This document shows positions 1 through 8,124 of a stretch of 64,000 nucleotides of DNA, piece by piece. Source of the stretch: Collimonas sp. OK412 (GTDB lineage: Bacteria; Pseudomonadota; Gammaproteobacteria; Burkholderiales; Burkholderiaceae_D); NCBI RefSeq assembly GCF_900112135.1, contig NZ_FOLC01000016.1, forward strand, positions 1 to 64,000, written 5' to 3'. A program made the position numbers and the translations under genes. The notes under the pieces were generated by a model. The model was not told the origin of the DNA and did no database searches. It worked only from the letters and a program-made list of their open reading frames with translations. Numbering within the stretch: the stretch's first letter is position 1; each line of letters opens with the position of its first letter.

Positions 1-532
1 ACTGGTTGAAGATGCGCACGCCCTTGGCGAACAGGTCCTGGTAGATCTGGCTGCTGAGCAGCAGGCTGTTGCCGGTGGTGCCGGCGGCGGCGGCCTGCAC
101 GAATACGCCGGGGGCGATCCCCAGGGTGCTGCCGGCCAAGGCCTGCGCCACTTCGGCGCCGTGCATGTTGCCGTTGGCGCCGCCGCTGCTGTAGACGGTC
201 TTGCTGATGCGGCCGGCCAATTGGGGATCGCTGACGTCGAAATCGGTATCGACCACGCCGACCGCGACGCCGGCGCCGGTCATGCCTTGTGCGTGGGCGG
301 CCTTGGCGTTGCTGGGGTCGAGTACGTCCAGCATGGCCGTCGGCGCCACTACCGGCGGCGTGATCGCATTGCCGTTGTTGTCAGTTGCGGGAGGCGGGGT
401 GGTCGGCACCGCGGGCGCCGGCGGATTAGCGTTGCCGCTGCCGCCGCCTCCCCCGCCGCAGCCTGAAACCATGACCGACACGGCCATGGCGATCACCGAC
501 AATGAATATCCGGCAGACAGTTCCTTGTTCAT
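1..532 (-). CDS. Subtilase-family (S8) serine protease lipoprotein, N-terminal part only
   Basis: The first 177 residues are present; the rest lies beyond the window edge. The start is ATG with GAGGA 6 bases upstream. A signal peptide ends in a lipobox (VSGC, Cys25), so the protein is probably lipid-anchored. A Gly run and a Pro/Ala-rich linker follow. The mature part carries a V-D-T-D motif that fits the catalytic Asp region of subtilases, and an N-M-H-G-A-E motif that fits the catalytic His region. The Ser region and any autotransporter barrel would lie outside the window. Such proteins are exported proteases or autotransporter passengers. No link to the flagellar genes is visible. Confidence 0.75.
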   Translation of the reverse strand, partial: MNKELSAGYSLSVIAMAVSVMVSGCGGGGGGSGNANPPAPAVPTTPPPATDNNGNAITPPVVAPTAMLDVLDPSNAKAAHAQGMTGAGVAVGVVDTDFDVSDPQLAGRISKTVYSSGGANGNMHGAEVAQALAGSTLGIAPGVFVQAAAAGTTGNSLLLSSQIYQDLFAKGVRIFNQ

Positions 533-689
533 GACATCCTCAGAATATTTGCTTCAATCATTGGCCAGGCAGGCCATCCGTTTACTGTATTAACGGACGT
601 CGCCTGGCTTTCTTGAACGGCAAATCACGAGTTTGTCGGAGCTGTCTTTCTACATTTTCATTTCAAAAAATAACGCATTCCGGCGTCGG

Positions 690-1142
690 TCAAACAGGCA
701 AGCCTCGCATCACCAGGCCGACCCAGTGCGAGGTCGATTCATCCACGCCCGGCGAATTTTTCCTGGCGCCGCCGACCTTGCCCAGCGATGAGTTATAAAC
801 CACTTTATTGGCGCGCCGCGCCAGCCTTTGCCTGATGCGTCCGGTCTGCCGGTCGCCGTATTCAACGATCTCGTGGAACATCGATTTCAGCAGCGGATCG
901 TCGTACATGCCTTGCTCCAGCTGGCGCCAGACGTCGCACTCGTTCCAGCGCCGGAAGCGCATGTAAGTGGTATTCCATTTGCCGAATTCGGCAGGCAGGC
1001 TGCGCCAGATGGATTTACTGCTGATGATCCAAAGCACGGCATCGATAAACAAGCGGTTGTCTCGGCCTTTGGCGCCGGGATCGCCCTGCTTGCCGATCAA
1101 CAGAGGCTCCAGTTTCTGCCATTGGCTATCTAGAAGTTTCAT
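690..1142 (-). CDS. Orphan IS5-type OrfA-like protein (DUF4096-like N-terminus)
   Basis: 150 residues. Residues 1-90 follow the N-terminal DNA-binding region of IS5/IS427-group transposases: a W-x-x-L-E-P-L-L start, an I-D-A-V-L-W-I segment, W-R-S-L-P, then F-G-K-W-N-T-x-Y-x-R-F-R-R-W. Residues 91-150 are basic, unlike a DDE catalytic domain, and I do not recognise them. No OrfB, terminal inverted repeats or target duplication is visible around it. It has its own AGGAAA ribosome site 7 bases before the ATG and follows cheW on the same strand after 36 bases. It is either an IS remnant or a domesticated DNA-binding protein; the clean reading frame mildly favours the second. Confidence 0.6.
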   Translation of the reverse strand: MKLLDSQWQKLEPLLIGKQGDPGAKGRDNRLFIDAVLWIISSKSIWRSLPAEFGKWNTTYMRFRRWNECDVWRQLEQGMYDDPLLKSMFHEIVEYGDRQTGRIRQRLARRANKVVYNSSLGKVGGARKNSPGVDESTSHWVGLVMRGLPV

Positions 1143-1178
1143 CTTTGATTTCCTGTCTTTGCCTATCTCGCCGTTGCC

Positions 1179-1679
1179 TCAGGCAAGTTCAGCGTTGTCA
1201 AACAAAGCCATGTCCGCGCTGCACATGAGTTTTTCTATATCGATCAGGATCAGCATGCGCTGTTCCACCGTGCCCAGGCCGCTGAGATACTCTGCCGACA
1301 GCGCCGCCCCGAATTCAGGCGGCGGCTTGATTTCGTCGCGGCTCAACGTCAGCACATCGGATACGCCGTCCACCAATATGCCGACCACACGCTCGGCGAT
1401 ATTCAAGATGATCACGACGGTCTGGTGGTTGTACTGGATGTTTTCAAGGCGGAACTTGATGCGCAGGTCGACGATAGGCACGATGATGCCGCGCAGGTTG
1501 GTCACGCCCTTGATGAAGTCCGGCGCATGGGCAATCCGCGTCACGGCTTCGTAGTCGCGGATTTCCTGCACTTTCAATATGTCGATTCCATACTCTTCGC
1601 TGCCAAGCGTGAACACCAGGAATTTCTGTCCTTCCGACTCATCCTGTCCTGCTAGAATTTTATTGTGATCGTTGACCAT
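1179..1679 (-). CDS. cheW: Chemotaxis coupling protein CheW
   Basis: 166 residues, normal for CheW, a cytoplasmic adaptor joining chemoreceptors to CheA. The single CheW fold is recognisable by the [11 protein letters not shown] segment, the [12 protein letters not shown] strand pair and the [10 protein letters not shown] segment. It follows cheA by 55 bases and ends the flhDC-motAB-cheY-cheA-cheW run. A close paralogue sits at 11666-12178 beside a receptor gene; this copy, next to cheA, is the probable core coupling protein. Confidence 0.95.
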   Translation of the reverse strand: MVNDHNKILAGQDESEGQKFLVFTLGSEEYGIDILKVQEIRDYEAVTRIAHAPDFIKGVTNLRGIIVPIVDLRIKFRLENIQYNHQTVVIILNIAERVVGILVDGVSDVLTLSRDEIKPPPEFGAALSAEYLSGLGTVEQRMLILIDIEKLMCSADMALFDNAELA

Positions 1680-1734
1680 TTTATTTTCTCTATCCTTTCA
1701 AAATTTCTTGCCAGGCGCCGGCCGGCGCCATGCC

Positions 1735-3756
1735 TCAGGCCGCTGCCAGCAACGGCGCCTTCTCGCGGCCGGCGCGCTGCAGCGCTGCGACATCGACAAT
1801 CAGGGCAACGCTGCCGTCGCCAAGGATGGTGGCGGCGGAAATGCCCGGGACCTTGCGGTAATTGGTTTCCAGGTTCTTCACCACCACCTGGTGCTGCCCG
1901 ACCAGCTGGTCCACCAGCAAGGCGAAGCGTTTCCCCTCGCCGTGCAAGATCACCACGATGCCTTGGGTCGGATCGGTGCGGGCGTCGGCGACGCTGAATA
2001 CCCGATGCAATTCAGTCAGCGGCAGATATTCGCCGCGCACGTGCAGCACCTGTTCTTCATTGCTCACGGAATGGATGTCTTCAGCGCGCGGCTGCAAGGA
2101 TTCGATCACGTAATTCAAGGGCAGGATGTAGACTTCATTGCCGACCTTGACCGACATGCCGTCCAGGATCGCCAGCGTCAGCGGCAATACGATCTTGGTA
2201 GTGGTGCCGTTGCCTTGGCGCGATGCGATTTCGACATGGCCGCCCATCTCCTGGATGTTGCGCTTGACCACGTCCATGCCGACGCCGCGTCCCGAGACAT
2301 CGGTAATTTTTTCAGCGGTGGAGAATCCCGGCGCAAAGATCAGTTGCCAGACTTCGTCGTCGCTGATGGTGTCGCTGATCGCCATCCCTTGCTGGATCGC
2401 CTTTGCCAGGATCTTTTCGCGGTTCAGGCCGGCGCCGTCGTCGCTGACTTCGATCACGATATTGCCGCCCTGGTGCTGGGCCGACAACAGCAGCTCGCCG
2501 ACCGGATCCTTGCCGGCGGCGATGCGCTGTTCCGGCTGTTCGATGCCGTGGTCCAGGCTGTTGCGCACCAGGTGGGTCAAGGGATCGATGATGCGTTCGA
2601 TCAGGCTCTTGTCCAGTTCCGTGGCCTTGCCGAAAGTCACCAGCTGCACCTGCTTGCCGAGCTTGTCGGTCAGGTCCCTGACCAGGCGCGGGAAACGGCT
2701 GAATACGTAATCCATCTGCATCATGCGGATCGACATGACCGATTCCTGCAGGTCGCGCGCGTTGCGTTCGAGCTGCCCCATGCCGTTCAGCAGGCGCTCA
2801 TGCAGCACCGGATCCAGCGTCGCCGCGGTCTGCGCCAGCATCGACTGGGTGATCACCAGTTCTCCCACCAGGTTGATGATCTGGTCGACCTTTTCCACGT
2901 CGACGCGGATCGAGCTGGATTCCTTGGCGGCTGCAGGCGCTGCAGCAGCGGTAGCAGCGGTTGCAGCGGCGGCAGCCTTCGGCGGCGTCGTGGCTGCCGT
3001 GATGGCAATCACCTTCGCCGGCGTTGGTTCTGGCAGTTCAACCGGAAGCGGTTCGGCTGCCGGCAGCGCTGGCGTCGCCGCTTCCTGCGTGATGTCGATC
3101 TGGTCGATATCGATGATGAAACAGCACACGGCGATGATGTCGTCCGCCTCGCAGCTGGTTTCCAGCCACAGGGTCAGGCTGTCCTCGCTTTGCGTCTGCG
3201 CTGCCACGGTTCCCAGGTTTTCCAGCTCCGCGCTCAGCAGCTTGCGGTCGCTCTCGGATATCCTGGAAAAACGTACGCGCAGCTGCGCGTTGCCGGCAGC
3301 AGCGGCAGCCGGCGCCGGCACTGACGCCGCCACCGCCACTGGCGCCGGCGCCGCAGGCTTGGCGCCGGCGCTTTCCTCCTGCGCCAGCTGTTGCAGCACC
3401 GCGCAAATCCGCGCGACCATGTCGGGATCGGGCTCGGCGCCGGCCCGGTAAGCACTTATCTGTTCTTGTAGCACGTCTTTGGTTTCCAAAAAGGCATCGA
3501 TCATTTCCTTGCGCAGTCGTATTTCCTGATGACGGGCACGGTCCAGTAAATTTTCCAAGAGATGCGTGGTGTCGGTCAGCGCGACAAACCCGAAGGTAGC
3601 TGCGCCGCCCTTGATCGAATGCGCGGCGCGGAATATGGCGTTCAGGTGCTCGCTGTCGGGCGCGTCCATGTCGAGCCCCAGCAGCAACTGTTCCATTTCG
3701 GCCAGCAGTTCATCCGCTTCTTCAAAGAAGGTCTGGTAAAACTCGGTGATATCCAT
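1735..3756 (-). CDS. cheA: Chemotaxis histidine kinase CheA
   Basis: 673 residues. CheA autophosphorylates in response to receptors and passes phosphate to CheY and CheB. The order is an HPt domain (residues 1-105, phospho-accepting His46 in A-A-H-S-I-K-G-G), a P2-like response-regulator docking region flanked by Ala/Pro-rich linkers (about 150-290), a dimerisation domain, the ATPase core (N box with V-R-N-S-L-D-H-G, G1 D-D-G-A-G, G2 G-R-G-V-G-M-D) and a C-terminal CheW-like domain. All expected catalytic motifs are present. It lies 47 bases downstream of a CheY-like gene. Confidence 0.97.
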   Translation of the reverse strand: MDITEFYQTFFEEADELLAEMEQLLLGLDMDAPDSEHLNAIFRAAHSIKGGAATFGFVALTDTTHLLENLLDRARHQEIRLRKEMIDAFLETKDVLQEQISAYRAGAEPDPDMVARICAVLQQLAQEESAGAKPAAPAPVAVAASVPAPAAAAAGNAQLRVRFSRISESDRKLLSAELENLGTVAAQTQSEDSLTLWLETSCEADDIIAVCCFIIDIDQIDITQEAATPALPAAEPLPVELPEPTPAKVIAITAATTPPKAAAAATAATAAAAPAAAKESSSIRVDVEKVDQIINLVGELVITQSMLAQTAATLDPVLHERLLNGMGQLERNARDLQESVMSIRMMQMDYVFSRFPRLVRDLTDKLGKQVQLVTFGKATELDKSLIERIIDPLTHLVRNSLDHGIEQPEQRIAAGKDPVGELLLSAQHQGGNIVIEVSDDGAGLNREKILAKAIQQGMAISDTISDDEVWQLIFAPGFSTAEKITDVSGRGVGMDVVKRNIQEMGGHVEIASRQGNGTTTKIVLPLTLAILDGMSVKVGNEVYILPLNYVIESLQPRAEDIHSVSNEEQVLHVRGEYLPLTELHRVFSVADARTDPTQGIVVILHGEGKRFALLVDQLVGQHQVVVKNLETNYRKVPGISAATILGDGSVALIVDVAALQRAGREKAPLLAAA

Positions 3757-3803
3757 ATCGTTTGTGATCTCCTTACTGCGTTCTTTGATTGTCCGGCTTA
3801 TCG

Positions 3804-4175
3804 CTATTCGGCCAGCATGCTGGCGACCACTTCGAGCAAGGTTGCAGGTTCTATCGGCTTTCTCAGCCAGCCGCTGGCGCCCGCCGCGCGCGCATCGGAT
3901 TTTTCGGCATCGCTGGCTTCGGTGGTCAGCACCAGGATCGGCGTCTCGGCATGGTTTTCCAGCTGCCGCAATGCGCGAATCAGCTGGTGGCCGCCCATCG
4001 CCGGCATGTTCCAGTCAGTCAGCACCAGGTCGACCGCTGCCGTTCGGGCATGCAGCATCGCAGCCGTGCCGTCAGCCGCCAGCAGGACCTGGTAGTCGCC
4101 CTCGGCCAAGGCTGCTGCAATCAGCTTGCGCATGACCGCCGAGTCGTCCACCACCAGTATTGTCCTAGTCGTCAT
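3804..4175 (-). CDS. Single-domain CheY-like response regulator
   Basis: 123 residues forming one receiver domain: the acidic pair D-D near residue 10, phospho-acceptor Asp in L-T-D-W-N-M-P, the conserved Thr in L-T-T-E-A and Lys in R-K-P-I-E-P. There is no output domain. It sits between motB and cheA. A second CheY is encoded at 53371 next to cheZ; that one keeps the motor-binding features more closely. This copy could be a phosphate sink or a second motor ligand. Its position next to cheA suggests it is a direct CheA target. Confidence 0.9.
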   Translation of the reverse strand: MTTRTILVVDDSAVMRKLIAAALAEGDYQVLLAADGTAAMLHARTAAVDLVLTDWNMPAMGGHQLIRALRQLENHAETPILVLTTEASDAEKSDARAAGASGWLRKPIEPATLLEVVASMLAE

Positions 4176-4187
4176 ATGCTTCCTGTG

Positions 4188-5102
4188 TCATGGCTGGGCC
4201 GCGGCAGCAGGCTTGGGCACGCTGTCCCGCAGCTGGCCGGCGCTGTCCTTCTGGCCGTCGAGCTTGAGGCCGGCGCTGCTGCCGCTGCTGTTTTCCTGTT
4301 CGATCTGCGCCTGCGCGCGCCGGTTCAGCACCACGATGCTGATGCGGCGGTTGATCGGATCGAGCGGGTCGGCCTTGTTCAAATCCATGGTCGACGCCAC
4401 GCCCATCACGCGCAGCACCTTTTGTTCCGTCATGCCGCCGCTGACCAGTTCGCGCCGCGATGCATTCGCCCTGTCGGCCGACAGCTCCCAGTTGCTGTAA
4501 GACTTCGAACCAGGCACATAAGGCGTTGCATCGGTGTGTCCCGCCAGGGTGATCTTGTTCGGCAATTCATTGAGCACCGGCCCGATCTCGTGCAGGATGG
4601 TGCTCATGTACGGCTGCACCTTGGCGCTGGAAAGATCGAACATCGGCCGGTTGCGGTTATCGACGATCTGGATCCGCAATCCTTCGCTGGTGATGTCGAT
4701 CAGCAGCTGCGGCCGGAACTGCTTGAGCACCGGATTCGCATCGATCACCTGCTCCAGCCGCTTCTTCAGCTGCTTCAGCCGGTCGGCATCGGCGCTATCC
4801 GGGTTGCTGCGCTTGTCGTCGCCGTCGACCTGGGTAAAATCGGTGCCGCCGCCGGGAATCACGCTGCTGCTGGTGCTGCTTTTTTCACCGCCGCTGATGG
4901 CGACCTTGAGCGGCATCTTGAAATACTCGGCGATCCCCTCCCTTTGCTTGGGAGAAGAAATCGACAGCAGCCACATCACCAGGAAAAAAGCCATCATCGC
5001 CGTCATGAAATCGGCGTAGGCGATCTTCCAGCTGCCGCCATGCGCCTGGTGCTTGGCGGCGCTTATCCGCTTGACGACAATGCGCTGCTTGAGCTTGCTC
5101 AT
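4188..5102 (-). CDS. motB: Flagellar stator protein MotB
   Basis: 304 residues. MotB pairs with MotA to form the ion channel that drives rotation and anchors the stator to peptidoglycan. One transmembrane helix (about 27-50) begins with the ion-conducting Asp31 in [11 protein letters not shown] periplasmic OmpA-like domain follows, with the L-A-G-H-T-D motif and [11 protein letters not shown] peptidoglycan-binding segment. Lengths and motifs match the proton-type MotB. It follows motA by 27 bases. Confidence 0.97.
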   Translation of the reverse strand: MSKLKQRIVVKRISAAKHQAHGGSWKIAYADFMTAMMAFFLVMWLLSISSPKQREGIAEYFKMPLKVAISGGEKSSTSSSVIPGGGTDFTQVDGDDKRSNPDSADADRLKQLKKRLEQVIDANPVLKQFRPQLLIDITSEGLRIQIVDNRNRPMFDLSSAKVQPYMSTILHEIGPVLNELPNKITLAGHTDATPYVPGSKSYSNWELSADRANASRRELVSGGMTEQKVLRVMGVASTMDLNKADPLDPINRRISIVVLNRRAQAQIEQENSSGSSAGLKLDGQKDSAGQLRDSVPKPAAAAQP

Positions 5103-5129
5103 GCGGCCTCCGCACCGGGCCGGCAGGCG

Positions 5130-5990
5130 CTAGCGGCTTTTGACTTGGCGCACATGGTCATCCAGCTCCGTGAACGATGGGCGTTCGGTCGAGTACAGCA
5201 CCTTGCGGCCGAATTCCACCGCCAGCTGCGGCGCATAGCCGTTCAGGTTAGCCAGCAAAGTGACCTTGATGCACTGGTACACTTTCACCGATTCCGCAAC
5301 CTGGTGTTCGATCAGGGTCGCCAGCGGCGACACGAATCCATAAGCCAGCAAGATCCCCAGGAAAGTGCCCACCATCGCATGTGCAATCAGCTCGCCCATT
5401 TCCGACGGCGGCAGGTTGGCCGATGCCAGCGCATGCACCACGCCCATCACCGCCGCCACGATGCCGAACGCCGGCAAGGCGTCGCCGACCTTGGCCAGGC
5501 TGTGCGCCGGCACCTCGGCCTCGTGCTTGTAGGTTTCTATCTCGTGGTCCATCAGCGATTCGATTTCAAACGCGTCCATGTTGCCGCTGACGATCAGCCG
5601 CAGGTAGTCGGTAAGGAATTCGATCACGCGCGGATCGTGCTGCACCAGCGGATACGGGGCGAAGACGGGGCTGTTCAAAGGGTCGTCGATATCCGCTTCC
5701 AGCGCCAGCATGCCGTCCTTGCGCGCTTTCGCCAGCAACACGTAGAGCAAGGCCATCAGCTCCATGTACAGGGCCTTGTCGTGCTTGGAACTGCGCAGCA
5801 GTTTCGGCAGCTCCCTGACGGTGGCCATGATGGCCTTGCCATCGTTGCCGACCACGAAGGCGCCGACTCCGGCGCCGCCGATCATCAGCAGTTCGATCGG
5901 CTGGAACAACACGCCGAGGTGGCCGCCCATCATGGCATAACCGCCAAACACAGAAGCTATGACAACGATATAGCCAACAAAAACTAGCAC
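5130..5990 (-). CDS. motA: Flagellar stator protein MotA
   Basis: 286 residues, the usual length. Four hydrophobic segments are visible: two at the N-terminus (about 1-20 and 32-50) and two in the middle (about 170-220), separated by the long cytoplasmic loop that contacts FliG. The P-S-E-M-G-E and V-G-T-F-L-G-I-L segments are typical of MotA. The start codon is GTG, preceded by AAGGGG at a normal distance. It lies 59 bases after flhC, so the stator genes are probably read with the master regulator operon or from a promoter in that gap. Confidence 0.96.
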   Translation of the reverse strand: MLVFVGYIVVIASVFGGYAMMGGHLGVLFQPIELLMIGGAGVGAFVVGNDGKAIMATVRELPKLLRSSKHDKALYMELMALLYVLLAKARKDGMLALEADIDDPLNSPVFAPYPLVQHDPRVIEFLTDYLRLIVSGNMDAFEIESLMDHEIETYKHEAEVPAHSLAKVGDALPAFGIVAAVMGVVHALASANLPPSEMGELIAHAMVGTFLGILLAYGFVSPLATLIEHQVAESVKVYQCIKVTLLANLNGYAPQLAVEFGRKVLYSTERPSFTELDDHVRQVKSR

Positions 5991-6049
5991 TTTTGATTCC
6001 CCTTGAAATAAACCTTATGCAGCCGCAGCCGCCACTGTCGCCACCAGGC

Positions 6050-6670
6050 TCAGGCCAGCCCGCCGTTAGCAAGGCCGGCAACCTGCCGCACCGGAAGCGG
6101 CATATACCCATGCGCCGGAACAAGATCTGCTCCGGGCAAGGCCGGGGATTCCAGCTTGCGCGTCTTGCCGGCGCGCGACGGCGGCCGGCACAGGACGCAG
6201 ACGAAACCGTTCTGCAAGTCATGGGCATGGGCGACGAAGCGGCCGTTGCAGCGGCTGCAGGTGCTGAGCTGCAGCATGCCGCTGTCGAAGAAACGGGTCA
6301 GCGTCCAGGCCCGCGTGAAATCCAGCACCGGCTTGCCGCCTTGCCGCTCGACCTGCTCCAGGTAGAGCCGGTAGCTCTTGACCACCGCAACGATCTGCTG
6401 GCCGTCGCCATGCGCCACCATGAAACGGTAAATGTTGTAGAACATCGACGAATGGATATTCGATAGCCAGGTCATGAACCAGTCGGTGGAAAACGGCAGC
6501 AATCCCTTGGGCGGCGAAATGCCTTTGATTTCCTTGTACAGCTTGATCAGGCGGTCGCGGCTCAAGGAGGTTTCGGCTTCCAGGAACTGCAGGCGCGCGC
6601 CGAGCTTGATCAGGTCGATCGCGAGCTGGATTTCCTGGGCTTCCAGGATCACGCTTTTGTTAGTAGCCAT
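6050..6670 (-). CDS. flhC: Flagellar master regulator subunit FlhC
   Basis: 206 residues. FlhC joins FlhD in the FlhD4C2 activator of early flagellar operons. The four zinc ligands are present in the family pattern: Cys138, Cys141, Cys158 and Cys161 (T-C-S-R-C and V-C-V-L-C). The N-terminal helices (E-A-Q-E-I-Q-L-A-I-D-L-I-x-L-G-A-R) are strongly conserved. The C-terminal 40 residues after the zinc site are family-variable. flhC follows flhD by 51 bases on the minus strand. Confidence 0.97.
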   Translation of the reverse strand: MATNKSVILEAQEIQLAIDLIKLGARLQFLEAETSLSRDRLIKLYKEIKGISPPKGLLPFSTDWFMTWLSNIHSSMFYNIYRFMVAHGDGQQIVAVVKSYRLYLEQVERQGGKPVLDFTRAWTLTRFFDSGMLQLSTCSRCNGRFVAHAHDLQNGFVCVLCRPPSRAGKTRKLESPALPGADLVPAHGYMPLPVRQVAGLANGGLA

Positions 6671-6721
6671 GGTTGCCGGCCTCGACAGTCAACGCCATGG
6701 CGGAACATGAATTCGGCAGCT

Positions 6722-7039
6722 TCATCGGATGCCTTCCAGCGGTTGTCCTGCCAGCAGGATGGAAGCGTGCGCCTGTTGCAAGGCATGGTCTTTGTCGGTA
6801 TGCGTCAAAGATGAAAGAATCGCGTGGTCGTCGAACCGGAAACGGCACAACAGGAGGCTGGACGCGGCCAGCTTCACCACCTGCGACAAAGAGAGGTTGC
6901 CGAGCAGCTCGGCCAGTTCCCGGCTCAATCCCATACGAAACATGGCTGTCGCTTTATCCTCCCGCAACAGACGTTGTGCCAGCAGCAGATAAGAAAGATT
7001 CACTTCGCTTATCTCGTTTACAAATCCATTACTGTCCAT
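6722..7039 (-). CDS. flhD: Flagellar master regulator subunit FlhD
   Basis: 105 residues, close to the family norm. The diagnostic E[13 protein letters not shown] helix is at residues 12-25, and the Met-rich F-R-M-G-L-S segment and hydrophobic C-terminal half follow. FlhD alone does not bind DNA well; with FlhC it activates class 2 flagellar genes. The 244 bases upstream hold no gene and should contain its promoter and operators, including the inverted repeat at 7199-7223. Confidence 0.96.
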   Translation of the reverse strand: MDSNGFVNEISEVNLSYLLLAQRLLREDKATAMFRMGLSRELAELLGNLSLSQVVKLAASSLLLCRFRFDDHAILSSLTHTDKDHALQQAHASILLAGQPLEGIR

Positions 7040-7198
7040 GCTTTCCCCCAGACTGAAACTACTTATGAATGTTTACGGCACTTGGTGAGCAATCTTTTAG
7101 TTTTTGTCTTTTTGCGCTGCTTCAAAGCAATTATGAAATGTTTCAAAAAAGAAATAAGTCGGTAAGGTTCTCGATATGGATGAAATATTTGGCTGAGT

Positions 7199-7223
7199 CG
7201 ATGTAGGCATTGTTCCTACGTCG
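7199..7223. promoter_or_regulatory. 25-bp inverted repeat upstream of flhD (candidate operator)
   Basis: The arms CGATGTAGG and CCTACGTCG are 8 of 9 complementary, around the 7-base centre CATTGTT. It lies about 160 bases before the flhD start. No T-run follows in either direction, so it does not look like a terminator. The TAGG...CCTA core resembles the inverted sites of NarL/RcsB/BvgA-type response regulators, one of which is encoded at 12313-12966. The function is inferred. Confidence 0.45.
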
Positions 7224-7283
7224 GCACCGCATTGCGCGGCTGCCAGGGAGAGTGGTGAAAACAGAGGGCGTATAACGGTTTTG

Positions 7284-7976
7284 TCAGGGCATTGAGTGGC
7301 TTGCCTTGAGCTGCAAAGCAAGCCGGTCCAGCGCATTTTGCAGACGGTCGTAGACGACTTCCATAGCCTCTGACGGGTTATTGCGCGATTGGTTCTCGAT
7401 TTCCGCTGCGGATTGCGAAATTTCTTTTTGCTGCAATACCGCCGCCGCGCCGCGCAAGCCATGGGCGATGCTCGCGGTCTCCGCCCAGCGCCGGTTTTTT
7501 ATGCTGAGCTTGAGCCCGGCCAGCTGCAGGTAACCGAACTGCAGCAGGTCGGCCAGCAAGTCGTCGGGCGCAGCAGGCGTTACGGCGGCAGGTTTCTGCG
7601 GCACGATCGGCGCCAGCGTTTGCCGCAGCTGTGCGCGGCTGATGGGCTTGGTCAGGATGGCGGTGCAATCCAGCCCCCTTGATTCACGCTGCAGGTAGTC
7701 GAGCGACATGCCGCTGTACAGGATCATCGGGATCGCCGGCAAGGCCGACGTGTCGGCTTCCCAGCGCCTGACCCGGTGCAGCAGCTCGACTCCGGTCATG
7801 TCTTCCAGCACGTAGTCGGTGATGACCGCCGCCGGCCTGGTATGCGTCAGCCATAGCAAGGCCTCGGCGCCGGTGGCGACCAGTTCGCTCTGCCAGCCTT
7901 CGGCCGCCAGCTGCGCCTGCAGCATGCGACGGTTGATAGGATGATCTTCGACCACGAGAATTAAAGCGGAACGCAT
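7284..7976 (-). CDS. Response regulator with C-terminal HPt domain
   Basis: 230 residues from the ATG at 7976; an in-frame GTG two codons earlier is excluded because AGGAGG sits directly against it and 5 bases before the ATG. Residues 1-125 form a receiver (V-V-E-D-H-P-I-N-R-R start, acceptor Asp in V-I-T-D-Y-V-L, Lys in L-T-K-P-I-S). A Pro/Ala linker leads to a helical HPt-like domain with H-G-L-R-G-A-A (phospho-acceptor His near residue 175). There is no DNA-binding output, so it is a phosphorelay intermediate. It follows the histidine kinase gene by 148 bases and precedes flhD. Confidence 0.85.
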   Translation of the reverse strand: MRSALILVVEDHPINRRMLQAQLAAEGWQSELVATGAEALLWLTHTRPAAVITDYVLEDMTGVELLHRVRRWEADTSALPAIPMILYSGMSLDYLQRESRGLDCTAILTKPISRAQLRQTLAPIVPQKPAAVTPAAPDDLLADLLQFGYLQLAGLKLSIKNRRWAETASIAHGLRGAAAVLQQKEISQSAAEIENQSRNNPSEAMEVVYDRLQNALDRLALQLKASHSMP

Positions 7977-8124
7977 CGCCACCTCCTAGGAAAGGAGAAG
8001 ATATCCTGTTTTGGCGATGGCCACGGGGCGCAGCAAGCCGGCTGCAATGCCAGCCCCGGGAGCCGTAACAGCATCGCCGGCATCCAGTGTAGCAAACCCG
8101 CGATCCGCCGCGGAGAGGACGGGT

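Noticed and set aside
1672-5987. Very long open frames on the plus strand opposite cheA, motB and motA.
   Set aside because: Third-position G/C bias of high-GC genes leaves few stops on the opposite strand. The frames are rich in His, Arg, Gln and Ala, have no family motifs, and lie over well-identified genes.
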